DNA of 64,000 nt from Cohnella thailandensis (GTDB lineage Bacteria > Bacillota > Bacilli > Paenibacillales > Paenibacillaceae): contig NZ_JACJVQ010000007.1 of assembly GCF_014212135.1 (NCBI RefSeq), positions 124,001 to 188,000 on the forward strand. Direction: 5' to 3'. Below the pieces are notes generated by a model, which worked only from the letters and a program-made list of their open reading frames with translations, searched no databases and was not told where the DNA came from. The translations under genes were made by a program, and so were the position numbers. Numbering within the stretch: the stretch's first letter is position 1; each line of letters starts with the position of its first letter. Below, piece by piece: positions 53,401-60,393 of the stretch.

Positions 53401-53775
53401 TCCGCCGGAGATCCAAGGTCCCGCCAATCCGACCAGTGCCGGTTTAATGACCCGGTTGTAATAGACGAAATCATAGTTATTCGTTTTATCCAGAGCTCGG
53501 TATATCCTGCCGCCTATTTCCGGCATGATTTCGATTCGGACATATTCATTCTCGAGGATGGCCAGCCGGTAAGTCTTCGGCTTCTTCTCGTCCTCTATTC
53601 TATCGATAACCGGATGCGGATAGACGCGGCCGGAGCTTCCTTGGTAGACGCGCTTCTCCAAGAACATCGGGTTTTTGTCCGGTTCGCCGGTACCGTACGT
53701 CGGGATATCCTTATCCTCTTCCCATACGCGCACAGCCTGAAAAGCTGCCGACGCGGCTTTCTCTTGAATGCTCAT
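50416..53775 (-). CDS. DUF5107 domain protein with C-terminal TPR array
   Basis: 1119 residues, no signal peptide. Residues ~55-370 are the DUF5107 domain (EIMPEIGGRIYRALDKTNNY, GGIEFNWPQHHRPNTF, FLWWANPAVAVND), a galactose-mutarotase-like beta-sandwich fold by resemblance. Residues ~460-1119 are predicted TPR helices (e.g. YAEALELAERSLIRNSRNYK, AHRNLALAYYNKRNAPEQAR). ATG follows GGGAGGG. Members of this family are found in polysaccharide loci but their activity is not known to me. It faces the GH35 gene and is divergent from an AraC gene. Confidence 0.88.
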   Translation of the reverse strand: MSIQEKAASAAFQAVRVWEEDKDIPTYGTGEPDKNPMFLEKRVYQGSSGRVYPHPVIDRIEDEKKPKTYRLAILENEYVRIEIMPEIGGRIYRALDKTNNYDFVYYNRVIKPALVGLAGPWISGGIEFNWPQHHRPNTFGPVEHLLSPNEDGSATVWVSEIDRMYGTKVTTGFTLYPGKAYLEISAQLYNRTAQPQTFLWWANPAVAVNDHTQSVFPPDVTAVFDHGKRDVSRFPIATGTYYKMDYSEGVDISRYKNIPVPTSYMAYKSDYNFVGGYDHGVQAGLLHVANHHISPGKKQWTWGNGEFGQAWDRNLTDEDGPYIELMTGVYTDNQPDFTWLQPYEEKTFKQYFMPYKDIGVVKNASIEAAVNLEVDEPSRTATVMAYATSVLKDAVVELKGKKRIYARDTVELSPLSTYKSIIALDEQDRAHDLLVTVFDSEGRTLISYRPAKPSIEQVPDAAKPLPLPEELKTNEQLYLAGLHLEQYRHATFESEAYYLEGLKRDASDIRINVAYGTLLLRRGLFRQAENHFRTAIKSLTWRNPNPYDSEAYYQLGMSLKLQGRMEEAFSAFYKSVWSAAWQDSGYFSLAQIACGKGAYAEALELAERSLIRNSRNYKSRHLKAALLRKLGRYAEALAYAEETLALDVADFGSAYERVLLFSASGNEQDEATANDKLTTLMRNDVHNYLNLASDYAGCGLYDEAAQVLERIIQLTGSSSYPMLHYALAYVLEMSGQPAEAGVQRRAGHDAAPDYCFPNSLFDLLVLESAVSLDSSDDKARYYLANLLYDKKRPEESIRLWEASVSLFDGFATAHRNLALAYYNKRNAPEQARKALEKAFACNTSDARVFYELDQLYKKIGLSAADRLAKLERHMELVEKRDDLYVEYVTLLNLLDRHSDAATAIARRKFHPWEGGEGKVTGQYVLAHVELGKHSLRQGKFEQAADLLSRALVYPENLGEGKLAGAQENNVYYYLGNAYEGLGQSEKATECWSIASQGLEEPASAMFYNDQPPDMIFYQGLAWRKLGVVKEANRRFNKLIDYAEKHLFDDVKIDYFAVSLPDFLVFEDDLNKRNKVHCLYMMGLGWLGLERTAEAKARLDEVIELETNHQGARIHLALCD

Positions 53776-53963
53776 CGGTTACCCTCCCTTGTTTGATGAT
53801 TCCAATTTACCGCAAGCGCGATCGGATTCCAATTGACGAAACTCGGCATTTGATGGATTATATTCTTATATCGATGAAGATCAAGATCCTAATAACAACG
53901 AACCATAGAGAAGCGGAATGGAATATGTTCTCACACTTTTGACAAAGAAGGGACGCTAGCAGG

Positions 53964-54857
53964 ATGGCGACGATTCGGAAACCGGAAGGCTTCGACTCCC
54001 AGAGATTGTTCATTCAGCCCGAATACATGCAGAACGACCTTCAATCCCAGGAGCTTACCCGATCGTTCTATGTAAGCGACATCGGTTATTTTCCCCAAGC
54101 CAGATATCATTACCGGGAAAGAAACGAGGGCTGCGACTCCCACATCTTCATCTACTGCGTGGAAGGCGAAGGCTGGATCGAATGGAACGGCAGCGACAGG
54201 CAGGCACGAATCGCGCCGCATCAGCTTGCCGTCATTCCCGCCGGTATGGCCCACCGCTACGGCGCGGCCGTTGACAACCCTTGGACCATTTATTGGTTCC
54301 ATCTCAAAGGAGAGCACGCTACGCAACTGATTCGGGCATATGGCTTGGATTCAGGCCCTTTGTCTCTTCCGCTTGGAACGCATGCCCAGTGGCTGGAGCA
54401 TTTCGAGCAATGCTTCGCCCTCCTAACGGACAAAACGTATTCTCTACAGGTCCAAATTCACGTCTCTCAAACCGTTCGGCATCTCCTTAGCACCGTAGGC
54501 ATCAGCGCGAGTCACTCGGCACAGGACAAAAAAAGAGAGCATTACTTAGAGCAAGCCATCCGGTACATGACCGACCGGCTGAACGGCTCCGTAACGCTCC
54601 TTGAATTGGCCCAGCACACCGGCCTTTCAAAGCAACATCTGATTTATTTGTTCAAAAAGGAAACGGGATGTCCGCCCATCGATTACTTCTTAAGAATGAA
54701 AATGCAGCGCGCCGGCCAAATGCTCGACTTGACCGACCTGAGCGTGAAGAAAGTTTGCGGTGCCGTGGGGATACCCGACCCCTACTACTTTTCCAGGATG
54801 TTTAAGAAGATGATGGGCGTATCGCCGACGGAATACCGAAGCATTCCGAAGGGTTAA
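53964..54857 (+). CDS. AraC family regulator with N-terminal cupin sensor
   Basis: 297 residues. Cupin sensor (DSHIFIYCVEGEGWIEW; HQLAVIPAGMAHRYGA) and AraC domain (TLLELAQHTGLSKQHLIYLF; VKKVCGAVGIPDPYYFSRMF). Divergent from the DUF5107/TPR gene across 188 bases, which makes that operon its most likely target. The chosen ATG has GAAGGGA ten bases upstream. Ligand unknown. Confidence 0.93.
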   Translation: MATIRKPEGFDSQRLFIQPEYMQNDLQSQELTRSFYVSDIGYFPQARYHYRERNEGCDSHIFIYCVEGEGWIEWNGSDRQARIAPHQLAVIPAGMAHRYGAAVDNPWTIYWFHLKGEHATQLIRAYGLDSGPLSLPLGTHAQWLEHFEQCFALLTDKTYSLQVQIHVSQTVRHLLSTVGISASHSAQDKKREHYLEQAIRYMTDRLNGSVTLLELAQHTGLSKQHLIYLFKKETGCPPIDYFLRMKMQRAGQMLDLTDLSVKKVCGAVGIPDPYYFSRMFKKMMGVSPTEYRSIPKG

Positions 54858-54902
54858 TGTTCTTGTCCTGTGCTTTAGGCAAGGACTTTGCCTTCATTAA
54901 TA

Positions 54903-54929
54903 TAAAAAAAGCCGCGCTTCTCGCGGCTT
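54903..54929 (-). terminator. Intrinsic terminator after the ferredoxin-NADP reductase gene
   Basis: Perfect 8-bp stem AAGCCGCG / CGCGGCTT with a 5-base loop. The minus strand continues into seven T, so it terminates the reductase transcript; it could also stop the convergent AraC transcript weakly. Confidence 0.88.
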
Positions 54930-55009
54930 CATATCGATGTATTTTCTTGCCGGTATTTTGCTCCAGACTGCTGAGGGCACTCGTTACCGAACCCGTACCA
55001 TGATAATGG

Positions 55010-56011
55010 CTAATTAAACTTCATATGGCTGCTATGTCCCGGGTAAAGTTTAGACTGAGGATCGATGTAGACTTTGGCGTTGTTAATCGCTGTCGGAGCT
55101 TCCCCGAACCCTACGGCAATAAGCTTCAGCTTGCCGGGGTAAGTTGTGATGTCTCCAGCGGCAAAAATCCCCGGAATGTTCGTCTCCATCCTTGTGTCTA
55201 CCCGGATAGAGCCCTGTTGGATATCCAGCCCCCACTCCGCGACCGGACCTAGCGATGAGACAAATCCATAATTCACGATTAATGAATCGCACGGGATTTG
55301 CCATTCTTCTCCCTTCAGGCTGCTCGCGATCGTCAATTCTCTAACTCGATCATCGCCCCTAATTTGAAGAATATCAGTTGAAGTCAAGACGTTCACGCTG
55401 GATTTCATCAACCTATCCACGCTATGTTCATGCGCTCTGAACTTATCTCTGCGGTGAATGAGCGTAACTCGTTTCGCGACGCCCTCTAACATTAAAGACC
55501 AATCGACTGCGGAATCCCCGCCCCCGCACACGACAACTTCTTGCCCGGCAAACGCTTTAAGATCGCGAATGAAGTAGTGAATTCCTCTTCCCGCATAATC
55601 GGCCGCTTCCGGCAAGTCCATCTTTCGGGGTTCGAATGCTCCGACGCCTCCCGCGATGATGACCGAACGTCCCCAATGAACCCCTTTATCCGTAACGATT
55701 CTAAAAAGGCGTTCCTCTTCTTTAAACACTTGCAGAACTTTTTCTTCTAAACGGACTTGAATCGGGAAGACACTCATTTGGCGTTCCAACCGGTCCACAA
55801 GCCCTTGTGCCGTAACGTTAGGAAATCCAGCCACGTCGAAGATTTTCTTTTCAGGGTATAAAGCGGCCAGCTGGCCTCCCAATTGAGGCATACTGTCTAT
55901 GATCTTCGCGCTTGCTTGGCGCATGCCCGCATAGAATCCGGCAAACATGCCCGTAGGTCCTCCTCCAATGATAATCATATCGACAATCTCATTCTCGCGT
56001 GGTTGATTCAT
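55010..56011 (-). CDS. Ferredoxin--NADP reductase (YumC type)
   Basis: 333 residues of the thioredoxin-reductase-like ferredoxin-NADP reductase family. The FAD motif IIIGGGPTGMFAGF is near residues 13-26 and the NADPH motif VVVCGGGDSAVDW near 159-171. No CxxC redox pair is present, which excludes thioredoxin reductase. ATG follows AAAGGAG. It lies 13 bases beyond the IscA-like gene and is divergent from a ferredoxin gene, its likely electron partner. Confidence 0.93.
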   Translation of the reverse strand: MNQPRENEIVDMIIIGGGPTGMFAGFYAGMRQASAKIIDSMPQLGGQLAALYPEKKIFDVAGFPNVTAQGLVDRLERQMSVFPIQVRLEEKVLQVFKEEERLFRIVTDKGVHWGRSVIIAGGVGAFEPRKMDLPEAADYAGRGIHYFIRDLKAFAGQEVVVCGGGDSAVDWSLMLEGVAKRVTLIHRRDKFRAHEHSVDRLMKSSVNVLTSTDILQIRGDDRVRELTIASSLKGEEWQIPCDSLIVNYGFVSSLGPVAEWGLDIQQGSIRVDTRMETNIPGIFAAGDITTYPGKLKLIAVGFGEAPTAINNAKVYIDPQSKLYPGHSSHMKFN

Positions 56012-56024
56012 CGCCTTTGCTCCT

Positions 56025-56273
56025 TTAGCATTTTTGCGCTTTGCCGCGGTATGCAGCCGTTCGGAAGCTAGCTCCGCATCCGCAGCTGGCTTTCACGTTC
56101 GGATTGTCCATGGTGAATCCGCCTGTCATTCCTTGATCTTTATATCGCAGATCGTAAGACAATCCGCTGCAGCCGCCGTCTACGACGCCTACCCGCAAGA
56201 ATAGCCCCGGGGAATTCAAATCTAGGATCATTTCGTTGATTTGAGCGGAAGCTTTATCGCTAATCTCAATCAT
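56025..56273 (-). CDS. IscA/HesB-family iron-sulfur protein with internal in-frame deletion
   Basis: 82 residues, versus about 115-120 for usual members. The start is most likely ATG 56273 (GAGGTG six bases upstream; ATG 56276 possible). All three conserved cysteines remain: C35 (GGCSG), C64 and C66 (SCGCG). Normal members carry some 35 residues between the first Cys region and the GGFTxDNPN motif. Here SYDLRYKDQ joins directly to GMTGGF. Cotranscribed with the ferredoxin-NADP reductase. It may still bind a cluster or iron, or be a degrading gene. Confidence 0.85.
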   Translation of the reverse strand: MIEISDKASAQINEMILDLNSPGLFLRVGVVDGGCSGLSYDLRYKDQGMTGGFTMDNPNVKASCGCGASFRTAAYRGKAQKC

Positions 56274-56338
56274 CATTCTCACCTCGTCCCAAACGATCGT
56301 AAGTTTTTATACATCGATATTTAGAATGTTTGTGATTG

Positions 56339-56367
56339 ATCTTAGCCCTATTTTTCCCCCTCGTCAA
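56339..56367 (-). promoter_or_regulatory. Sigma-A promoter for the IscA-like / reductase operon
   Basis: On the minus strand TTGACG (56367-56362), a 17-base spacer and TAAGAT (56344-56339). The gene starts about 65 bases downstream. Confidence 0.65.
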
Positions 56368-56371
56368 TATC

Positions 56372-56386
56372 TAAACTTAATAAACT
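56372..56386. promoter_or_regulatory. Direct repeat between the two divergent promoters, candidate regulator site
   Basis: TAAACT occurs at 56372 and again at 56381 (9-base period), located between the -35 elements of the divergent promoters. The SufR-like regulator next door could act here. Pure inference from position. Confidence 0.3.
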
Positions 56387-56392
56387 AAAATG

Positions 56393-56422
56393 TTGACTAA
56401 GTGATCGTGAGAAGCTTAAAAT
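56393..56422 (+). promoter_or_regulatory. Sigma-A promoter for the ferredoxin / SufR-like operon
   Basis: TTGACT at 56393-56398 and TAAAAT at 56417-56422, with an 18-base spacer. The ferredoxin start follows 41 bases later. Confidence 0.6.
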
Positions 56423-56462
56423 GATGATGCCAATTATTAAACATTAGTCGGAGGCGAGATGG

Positions 56463-56702
56463 ATGGCATTCGTCATAACATCCCCATGCATTGACGAACA
56501 GGCAGCAGAATGTCTGGACGTATGTCCGGTGGACTGCATTGTCAAAGGCGAAGATCAATATTTTATTAACGCCGACCTATGCATATCCTGCGGAGCTTGC
56601 GAAGCCGCCTGCCCGGTAGGCGCAATTTACGAAGAGTATGATGTTCCTCCCGAAGAGGCCGGTTCTATAGAGAAAGCTATCCGGTTCTTTTCCCAACGCT
56701 AA
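56463..56702 (+). CDS. 7Fe ferredoxin ([3Fe-4S][4Fe-4S])
   Basis: 79 residues. Cysteines at 9, 17, 21, 25, 40, 43, 46 and 50 reproduce, shifted by one, the pattern of the seven-iron ferredoxins (Azotobacter FdI): C9, C17 and C50 for the 3Fe cluster, C21, C40, C43 and C46 for the 4Fe cluster, and C25 as the extra free Cys. It is shorter than FdI (about 106 residues). It carries electrons between the divergent ferredoxin-NADP reductase and unknown partners. GGAGG precedes the ATG, and the SufR-like regulator follows after 28 bases. Confidence 0.93.
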   Translation: MAFVITSPCIDEQAAECLDVCPVDCIVKGEDQYFINADLCISCGACEAACPVGAIYEEYDVPPEEAGSIEKAIRFFSQR

Positions 56703-56730
56703 CTTATCTTCGGAAGGATGGCATTAAAAG

Positions 56731-57408
56731 ATGCAAACAGAAGGAACGACCCGTCGACAGCTTCTTGAAGTACTTAGAATAAAAGGCAGCTCCAGCATCA
56801 CGGAACTATCCAAGGATCTAGGCATAACGGAGATGGGAGTCCGCAGACATATTCAAACGTTGGAAAGAGACGGGCTCGTTGAATCCGCGATGCTTCGCCA
56901 ACCAATGGGAAGACCCTTCTATCAATACTCTCTGACTGAACAGGCGGACGATCTTTTTCCCAAAAGTTATCACCACCTTACTTTGGATTTGCTCAATGAG
57001 GTTGAAGAACAGAGCGGCGGAACGGAGATGGTCGATAAGCTGTTTGCGGGCCGACGTTCGAAGCTTGAAGCTAAATATCGGGGAAGGCTGCAGGACAAGA
57101 CGCTGGAAGAGAAGGTTGCCGAACTGGCGGCCATCCAGAATGCAGGAGGCTACATGGCCGAATGGGAAGCGAACGAAGACGGCAGTTACAAGCTGTACGA
57201 ACGGAATTGTCCCGTCACCCAAGTAGCCAAACGCTACCGCCAAGCTTGTCATTGCGAACAACAGCTCTTCAGCAATTTGCTCGAAGCCGATGTCAAGCGA
57301 CTGGAATGCCTCGTCGATGGCGGAAACTGCTGTACGTATTCCATTAAGCCAATCCCGGAAAATGTCCAATCCATAAAAGCGACCGTCCCTTGGGGGAACG
57401 ATCGCTAA
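56731..57408 (+). CDS. SufR-like iron-sulfur-sensing transcriptional regulator
   Basis: 225 residues. Winged helix (SITELSKDLGITEMGVRRHI, GLVESAMLRQPMGRP) at the N-terminus; the C-terminal region has cysteines C160, C173, C175, C193, C200 and C201, including the Cx12C spacing of SufR-type cluster binders. It follows the ferredoxin gene and is beside an IscA-like gene, so it probably senses cluster or iron status and regulates this island. Whether the C-terminal site truly binds a cluster is not proven by sequence alone. Confidence 0.88.
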   Translation: MQTEGTTRRQLLEVLRIKGSSSITELSKDLGITEMGVRRHIQTLERDGLVESAMLRQPMGRPFYQYSLTEQADDLFPKSYHHLTLDLLNEVEEQSGGTEMVDKLFAGRRSKLEAKYRGRLQDKTLEEKVAELAAIQNAGGYMAEWEANEDGSYKLYERNCPVTQVAKRYRQACHCEQQLFSNLLEADVKRLECLVDGGNCCTYSIKPIPENVQSIKATVPWGNDR

Positions 57409-57422
57409 ATGACAACATACAG

Positions 57423-57606
57423 CTAACGGACATGAAAGACGCTTAAAAGCTAGAAATATAGCTTTACTAAACCTAACGGACAGGCGAGACTCCTAGACCG
57501 ATTTTTTCGCCCGAGACGGCGAGAATTATCGATTTAAGAGCTCCACATGTCCGTTAAAAACGCTAGAGATCGCAAACGGGCGTTTAAGGGATTCTCATGT
57601 CCGTTA
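57423..57606. repeat. Dispersed repeat, copy B: inverted pair of TAACGGACATG units
   Basis: Four boxes occur: TAACGGACATG at 57424 and TAACGGACAGG near 57475 in one orientation, then CATGTCCGTTA at 57546 and 57596 in the other. Boxes are spaced about 50 bases apart in each half, so the whole region is a long imperfect palindrome. The left half is nearly identical to 35019-35086. It fills the gap between the SufR-like gene and the NIF3-family gene. Confidence 0.88.
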
Positions 57607-57652
57607 CTAAAATCATCGATCCGGCCGTACTCGTGACTTCAAACCCATGCTA

Positions 57653-58459
57653 TCACAAATAAACGAACGGCTCCTTGGCATCGACGAACGTCACCGGTAC
57701 TCCTTCCGCGATCGGCAGAAGCCATTCGGCCAAGTACTTCATTCCCCATTCCTCGGTGCGCTCATGTCCGACCACGATCATCGCCTTGTTCATCCCGAGC
57801 ATGGAGGCGTCGTTGACGTACGCGCACAGCGTCCATTCCGTTATGTCGCCGCATACCATGACGTCCAGCTCCTTGTCGCGCATGAGCTCCATCGGCATCT
57901 CCTCTCGACCGAGGCCCAGGCTGCCTCCCCCAACCAGAATGCCTATCCTGGAGCAAGGAGACTCCGGCTTGCCTACGATCCTCACTTTGCTCATGCCAAG
58001 CTTCCTCTTGAAGAATTCCGTCAACTCCCCGACGGTCGTGGGCTCGATGACATACGACCATGGCGAAGACGGATCGAGCCTTTTCTGCTCCCAGCCAAGC
58101 TCTTTGATGAGCCCGTCGTAGATCAAATCGCTCTTAGCCATATGCATGTGGTCGTGGAAGCGCCAGATCGCGATTCCGTTATCGTCGATGAGCTTCTTTT
58201 TGGCCGCGTAAACGGGATCGTTCTCCAGCCATTCCACCTTGTCGGCTCCGGTGAAATAAGTCGGCTCGTGCGTGATGATCAGGTTCGCTCCGATAGCGAT
58301 CGCCTCTCGGATCACGTCCACGGTCGCCGTGAACGTCGTAACGATGCCCGATACCTCCTGGTCCGGGCTTCCGCTAGCCAGAACGTCGCAAGTCTGCTCC
58401 AGCTTGCGTCCTCCGCAGCTTTTCTCCAATACTCGATCGATAACGTCTTGCACTTTCAT
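57653..58459 (-). CDS. NIF3/DUF34-family dinuclear metal protein
   Basis: 268 residues of the NIF3-like family. Metal-binding motifs include IITHEPTYF (H64-E65), HDHMHMAKSD and VVGHERTEEWG near the C-terminus. The first motif reads HEP where many members have HHP. GAGGAGA precedes the ATG. It is the last gene of the sugar ABC transporter operon, 33 bases after the second permease. NIF3 proteins are linked to GTP cyclohydrolase-like or hydrolytic functions, but the exact role is unsettled. Confidence 0.88.
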   Translation of the reverse strand: MKVQDVIDRVLEKSCGGRKLEQTCDVLASGSPDQEVSGIVTTFTATVDVIREAIAIGANLIITHEPTYFTGADKVEWLENDPVYAAKKKLIDDNGIAIWRFHDHMHMAKSDLIYDGLIKELGWEQKRLDPSSPWSYVIEPTTVGELTEFFKRKLGMSKVRIVGKPESPCSRIGILVGGGSLGLGREEMPMELMRDKELDVMVCGDITEWTLCAYVNDASMLGMNKAMIVVGHERTEEWGMKYLAEWLLPIAEGVPVTFVDAKEPFVYL

Positions 58460-58492
58460 GTGCGAACATCTCCTCTACTGTAATGATTCCCA

Positions 58493-59386
58493 TCAACCCT
58501 TAACGGCTCCGATGACGACGCCTCGGGTCAAATATTTCTGCAGCGGCGGCAGCACGACGAGAATCGGAACGATTCCGAGAACGGCCATCGCCATCCGGAC
58601 GGCGCTGCTCGGCAGTTCGACCGCGCCCGCTCCGACCGCATTGCCCGCCTGGCCGGAATTCAGGTATTGAATGTTGTTCATCAATTGAACGAGCAGGTTC
58701 TGAATTCCGTAATATTGCGGCTTACTAACGTAGTACAGCGCGTTAATCCAGTCGTTCCAATAGGCGAGTCCCATAAACAAGCCGACGGTCGCCAGAACGG
58801 GCACGGAGAGCGGCAGCATGATCCGGAAGAACGTCCTCATCTCGGTCGCTCCGTCGATCTGCGCGGATTCGATCAAGTCGATCGGCACGTTGCTCTTGAA
58901 GTAATTCCGGACGAGCAGCACGTTGAATCCGTTCGCAAGCAGGTTCGGCACGATCAAAGCCGCCAAGGAGTCTTTGATATGGAAGTATTGCGTCCACATG
59001 ATATAGGAAGGTACGACTCCCCCGCTGAACAGCATTGTAAAGAATACGACGAAAGCCAGCGCGTTGTGGTATTTGAAGTCCCTTCGGGACATCGGATAGG
59101 CGAGCATGCTTGTGATGAGCAGACCGACGGCCGTGCCGATGATCGTCACGAGGAAGGAGACCCCGTAAGCTCTAAGGAACGTATAAGCGGAAGCTTTCAG
59201 ATAGAGGTAAGCGTCCATGCTGAATTCCTTCGGGAAGAAGCTGTATCCGTCGTTGATCAAGCTGGACTCCTTCGTGACGGAAGCGATGATGATAAGAATG
59301 AACGGCAAGAAAGCGGCCAGCGTGATGAACCCCATCAGGATGGCGGAGAACAGGGCGAAGGCGCGTTCCCCTCTCGTTTGAATCAT
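58493..59386 (-). CDS. ABC sugar transporter permease, YtcP/LplC type
   Basis: 297 residues with about six membrane helices and the EAA-like loop IDLIESAQIDGATEMRTFF; ends KYLTRGVVIGAVKG as in its relative at 19322-20230. Start chosen at ATG 59386 (AGGAGGG six bases upstream) rather than ATG 59392. Second permease of the operon, 11 bases after the first. Confidence 0.95.
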   Translation of the reverse strand: MIQTRGERAFALFSAILMGFITLAAFLPFILIIIASVTKESSLINDGYSFFPKEFSMDAYLYLKASAYTFLRAYGVSFLVTIIGTAVGLLITSMLAYPMSRRDFKYHNALAFVVFFTMLFSGGVVPSYIMWTQYFHIKDSLAALIVPNLLANGFNVLLVRNYFKSNVPIDLIESAQIDGATEMRTFFRIMLPLSVPVLATVGLFMGLAYWNDWINALYYVSKPQYYGIQNLLVQLMNNIQYLNSGQAGNAVGAGAVELPSSAVRMAMAVLGIVPILVVLPPLQKYLTRGVVIGAVKG

Positions 59387-59397
59387 GGACATCCCTC

Positions 59398-60324
59398 CTA
59401 GAACAAAGCATTTTCCGAATTGACTCGTTTGACGATCGAGTTAACGACAAGGACGAGCACGAAGCCGACAATCGATTGGTACAGGCCGGCCGCAGCCGAC
59501 ATGCCGATGTCGTTAAGCTGCATCAGCGCCCGGTAGACGTACGTGTCGATCGTCTGGGTCGTGCTGTATAATGCTCCCGCATTGAGCGGAACCTGGTAGA
59601 ACAGACCGAAGTCGGAGTTGAAGATGCGTCCGATTGACATGAGCCCGAGCACGATAACCGTAGGCTTGAGAAGCGGCAGCGTAATCGTCCGGATCTGCCT
59701 CAGCTTGCCGGCACCGTCGATCTTGGCCGCTTCGTAGATGCTCTTATCGATTCCGGCAATGGAAGCGAAGTACACGATGGAGCCATAGCCCGCCGTCTTC
59801 CACATCTGGATAATGACGAGAAGGTAAGGCCAATATTTCGCTTCCGAATACCAATTGATCTCCGGAAGTCCGAGCGGTCTTAGAATCGACTTGTTGACGA
59901 AGCCGCTGTCCGCGTTCAGGAAGGCGAATACGAGCATCGACAGCACGACCATCGAGATCAAGCTCGGCAGAACGAGGCCGGACAGGTATAACTTCGAATA
60001 TAGCTTCGTCAGCAGCTCCGCCATCAGAATCGCGATGAAGATCGAGCAGATCGTGCCGATGACGATAAAGGTTAAGTTATAAAGCAACGTGTTTCTCGTC
60101 ATGATCCAGGCATCGGTCGTCTTGAACAGAAATTGAAAGTTGTCGAAGCCGATCCAGTCGCTGCCGAAGATTCCTTTGGCGTAATTGATGTCCTTGAAAG
60201 CGATAAACACGCCGAACATGGGGATATAGCTGTTGATCAGAAAATAGAGCAGGCCCGGAGCGGCCAGCATCAGGAGCGGCGCCGTCTTCCGGAGCGCGCT
60301 CGTCGTTCCGCGTGCGTTTCTCAT
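59398..60324 (-). CDS. ABC sugar transporter permease, LplB type
   Basis: 308 residues with about six membrane helices. LLYFLINSYIPMFGVFIAFK near the start and the EAA loop DKSIYEAAKIDGAGKLRQIR are typical; the tail is VKRVNSENALF. Start ATG 60324 follows GGAGGAGGG; a longer frame from 60372 would run through an intercistronic hairpin. First permease of the operon. Confidence 0.95.
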   Translation of the reverse strand: MRNARGTTSALRKTAPLLMLAAPGLLYFLINSYIPMFGVFIAFKDINYAKGIFGSDWIGFDNFQFLFKTTDAWIMTRNTLLYNLTFIVIGTICSIFIAILMAELLTKLYSKLYLSGLVLPSLISMVVLSMLVFAFLNADSGFVNKSILRPLGLPEINWYSEAKYWPYLLVIIQMWKTAGYGSIVYFASIAGIDKSIYEAAKIDGAGKLRQIRTITLPLLKPTVIVLGLMSIGRIFNSDFGLFYQVPLNAGALYSTTQTIDTYVYRALMQLNDIGMSAAAGLYQSIVGFVLVLVVNSIVKRVNSENALF

Positions 60325-60340
60325 TCCATACCCTCCTCCA

Positions 60341-60381
60341 TTAAGGAAAATGGAACCTTCATCAGGCTCCATTCTCCTTAA
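60341..60381 (-). promoter_or_regulatory. Intercistronic hairpin between binding-protein and permease genes
   Basis: On the minus-strand RNA a 17-bp stem closes a 7-base loop with two G-U pairs and no mismatch. On the plus strand the same positions would be A-C mismatches, so it is built for this transcript. There is no T-tract. Such hairpins protect the upstream mRNA from 3' decay or partly attenuate, giving more binding protein than permease. Confidence 0.65.
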
Positions 60382-60393
60382 TGCCCTTCCGTA

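Noticed and set aside
55010-56011. Annotation as thioredoxin reductase
   Set aside because: The protein lacks the CxxC redox motif and matches the YumC-type ferredoxin-NADP reductases instead.
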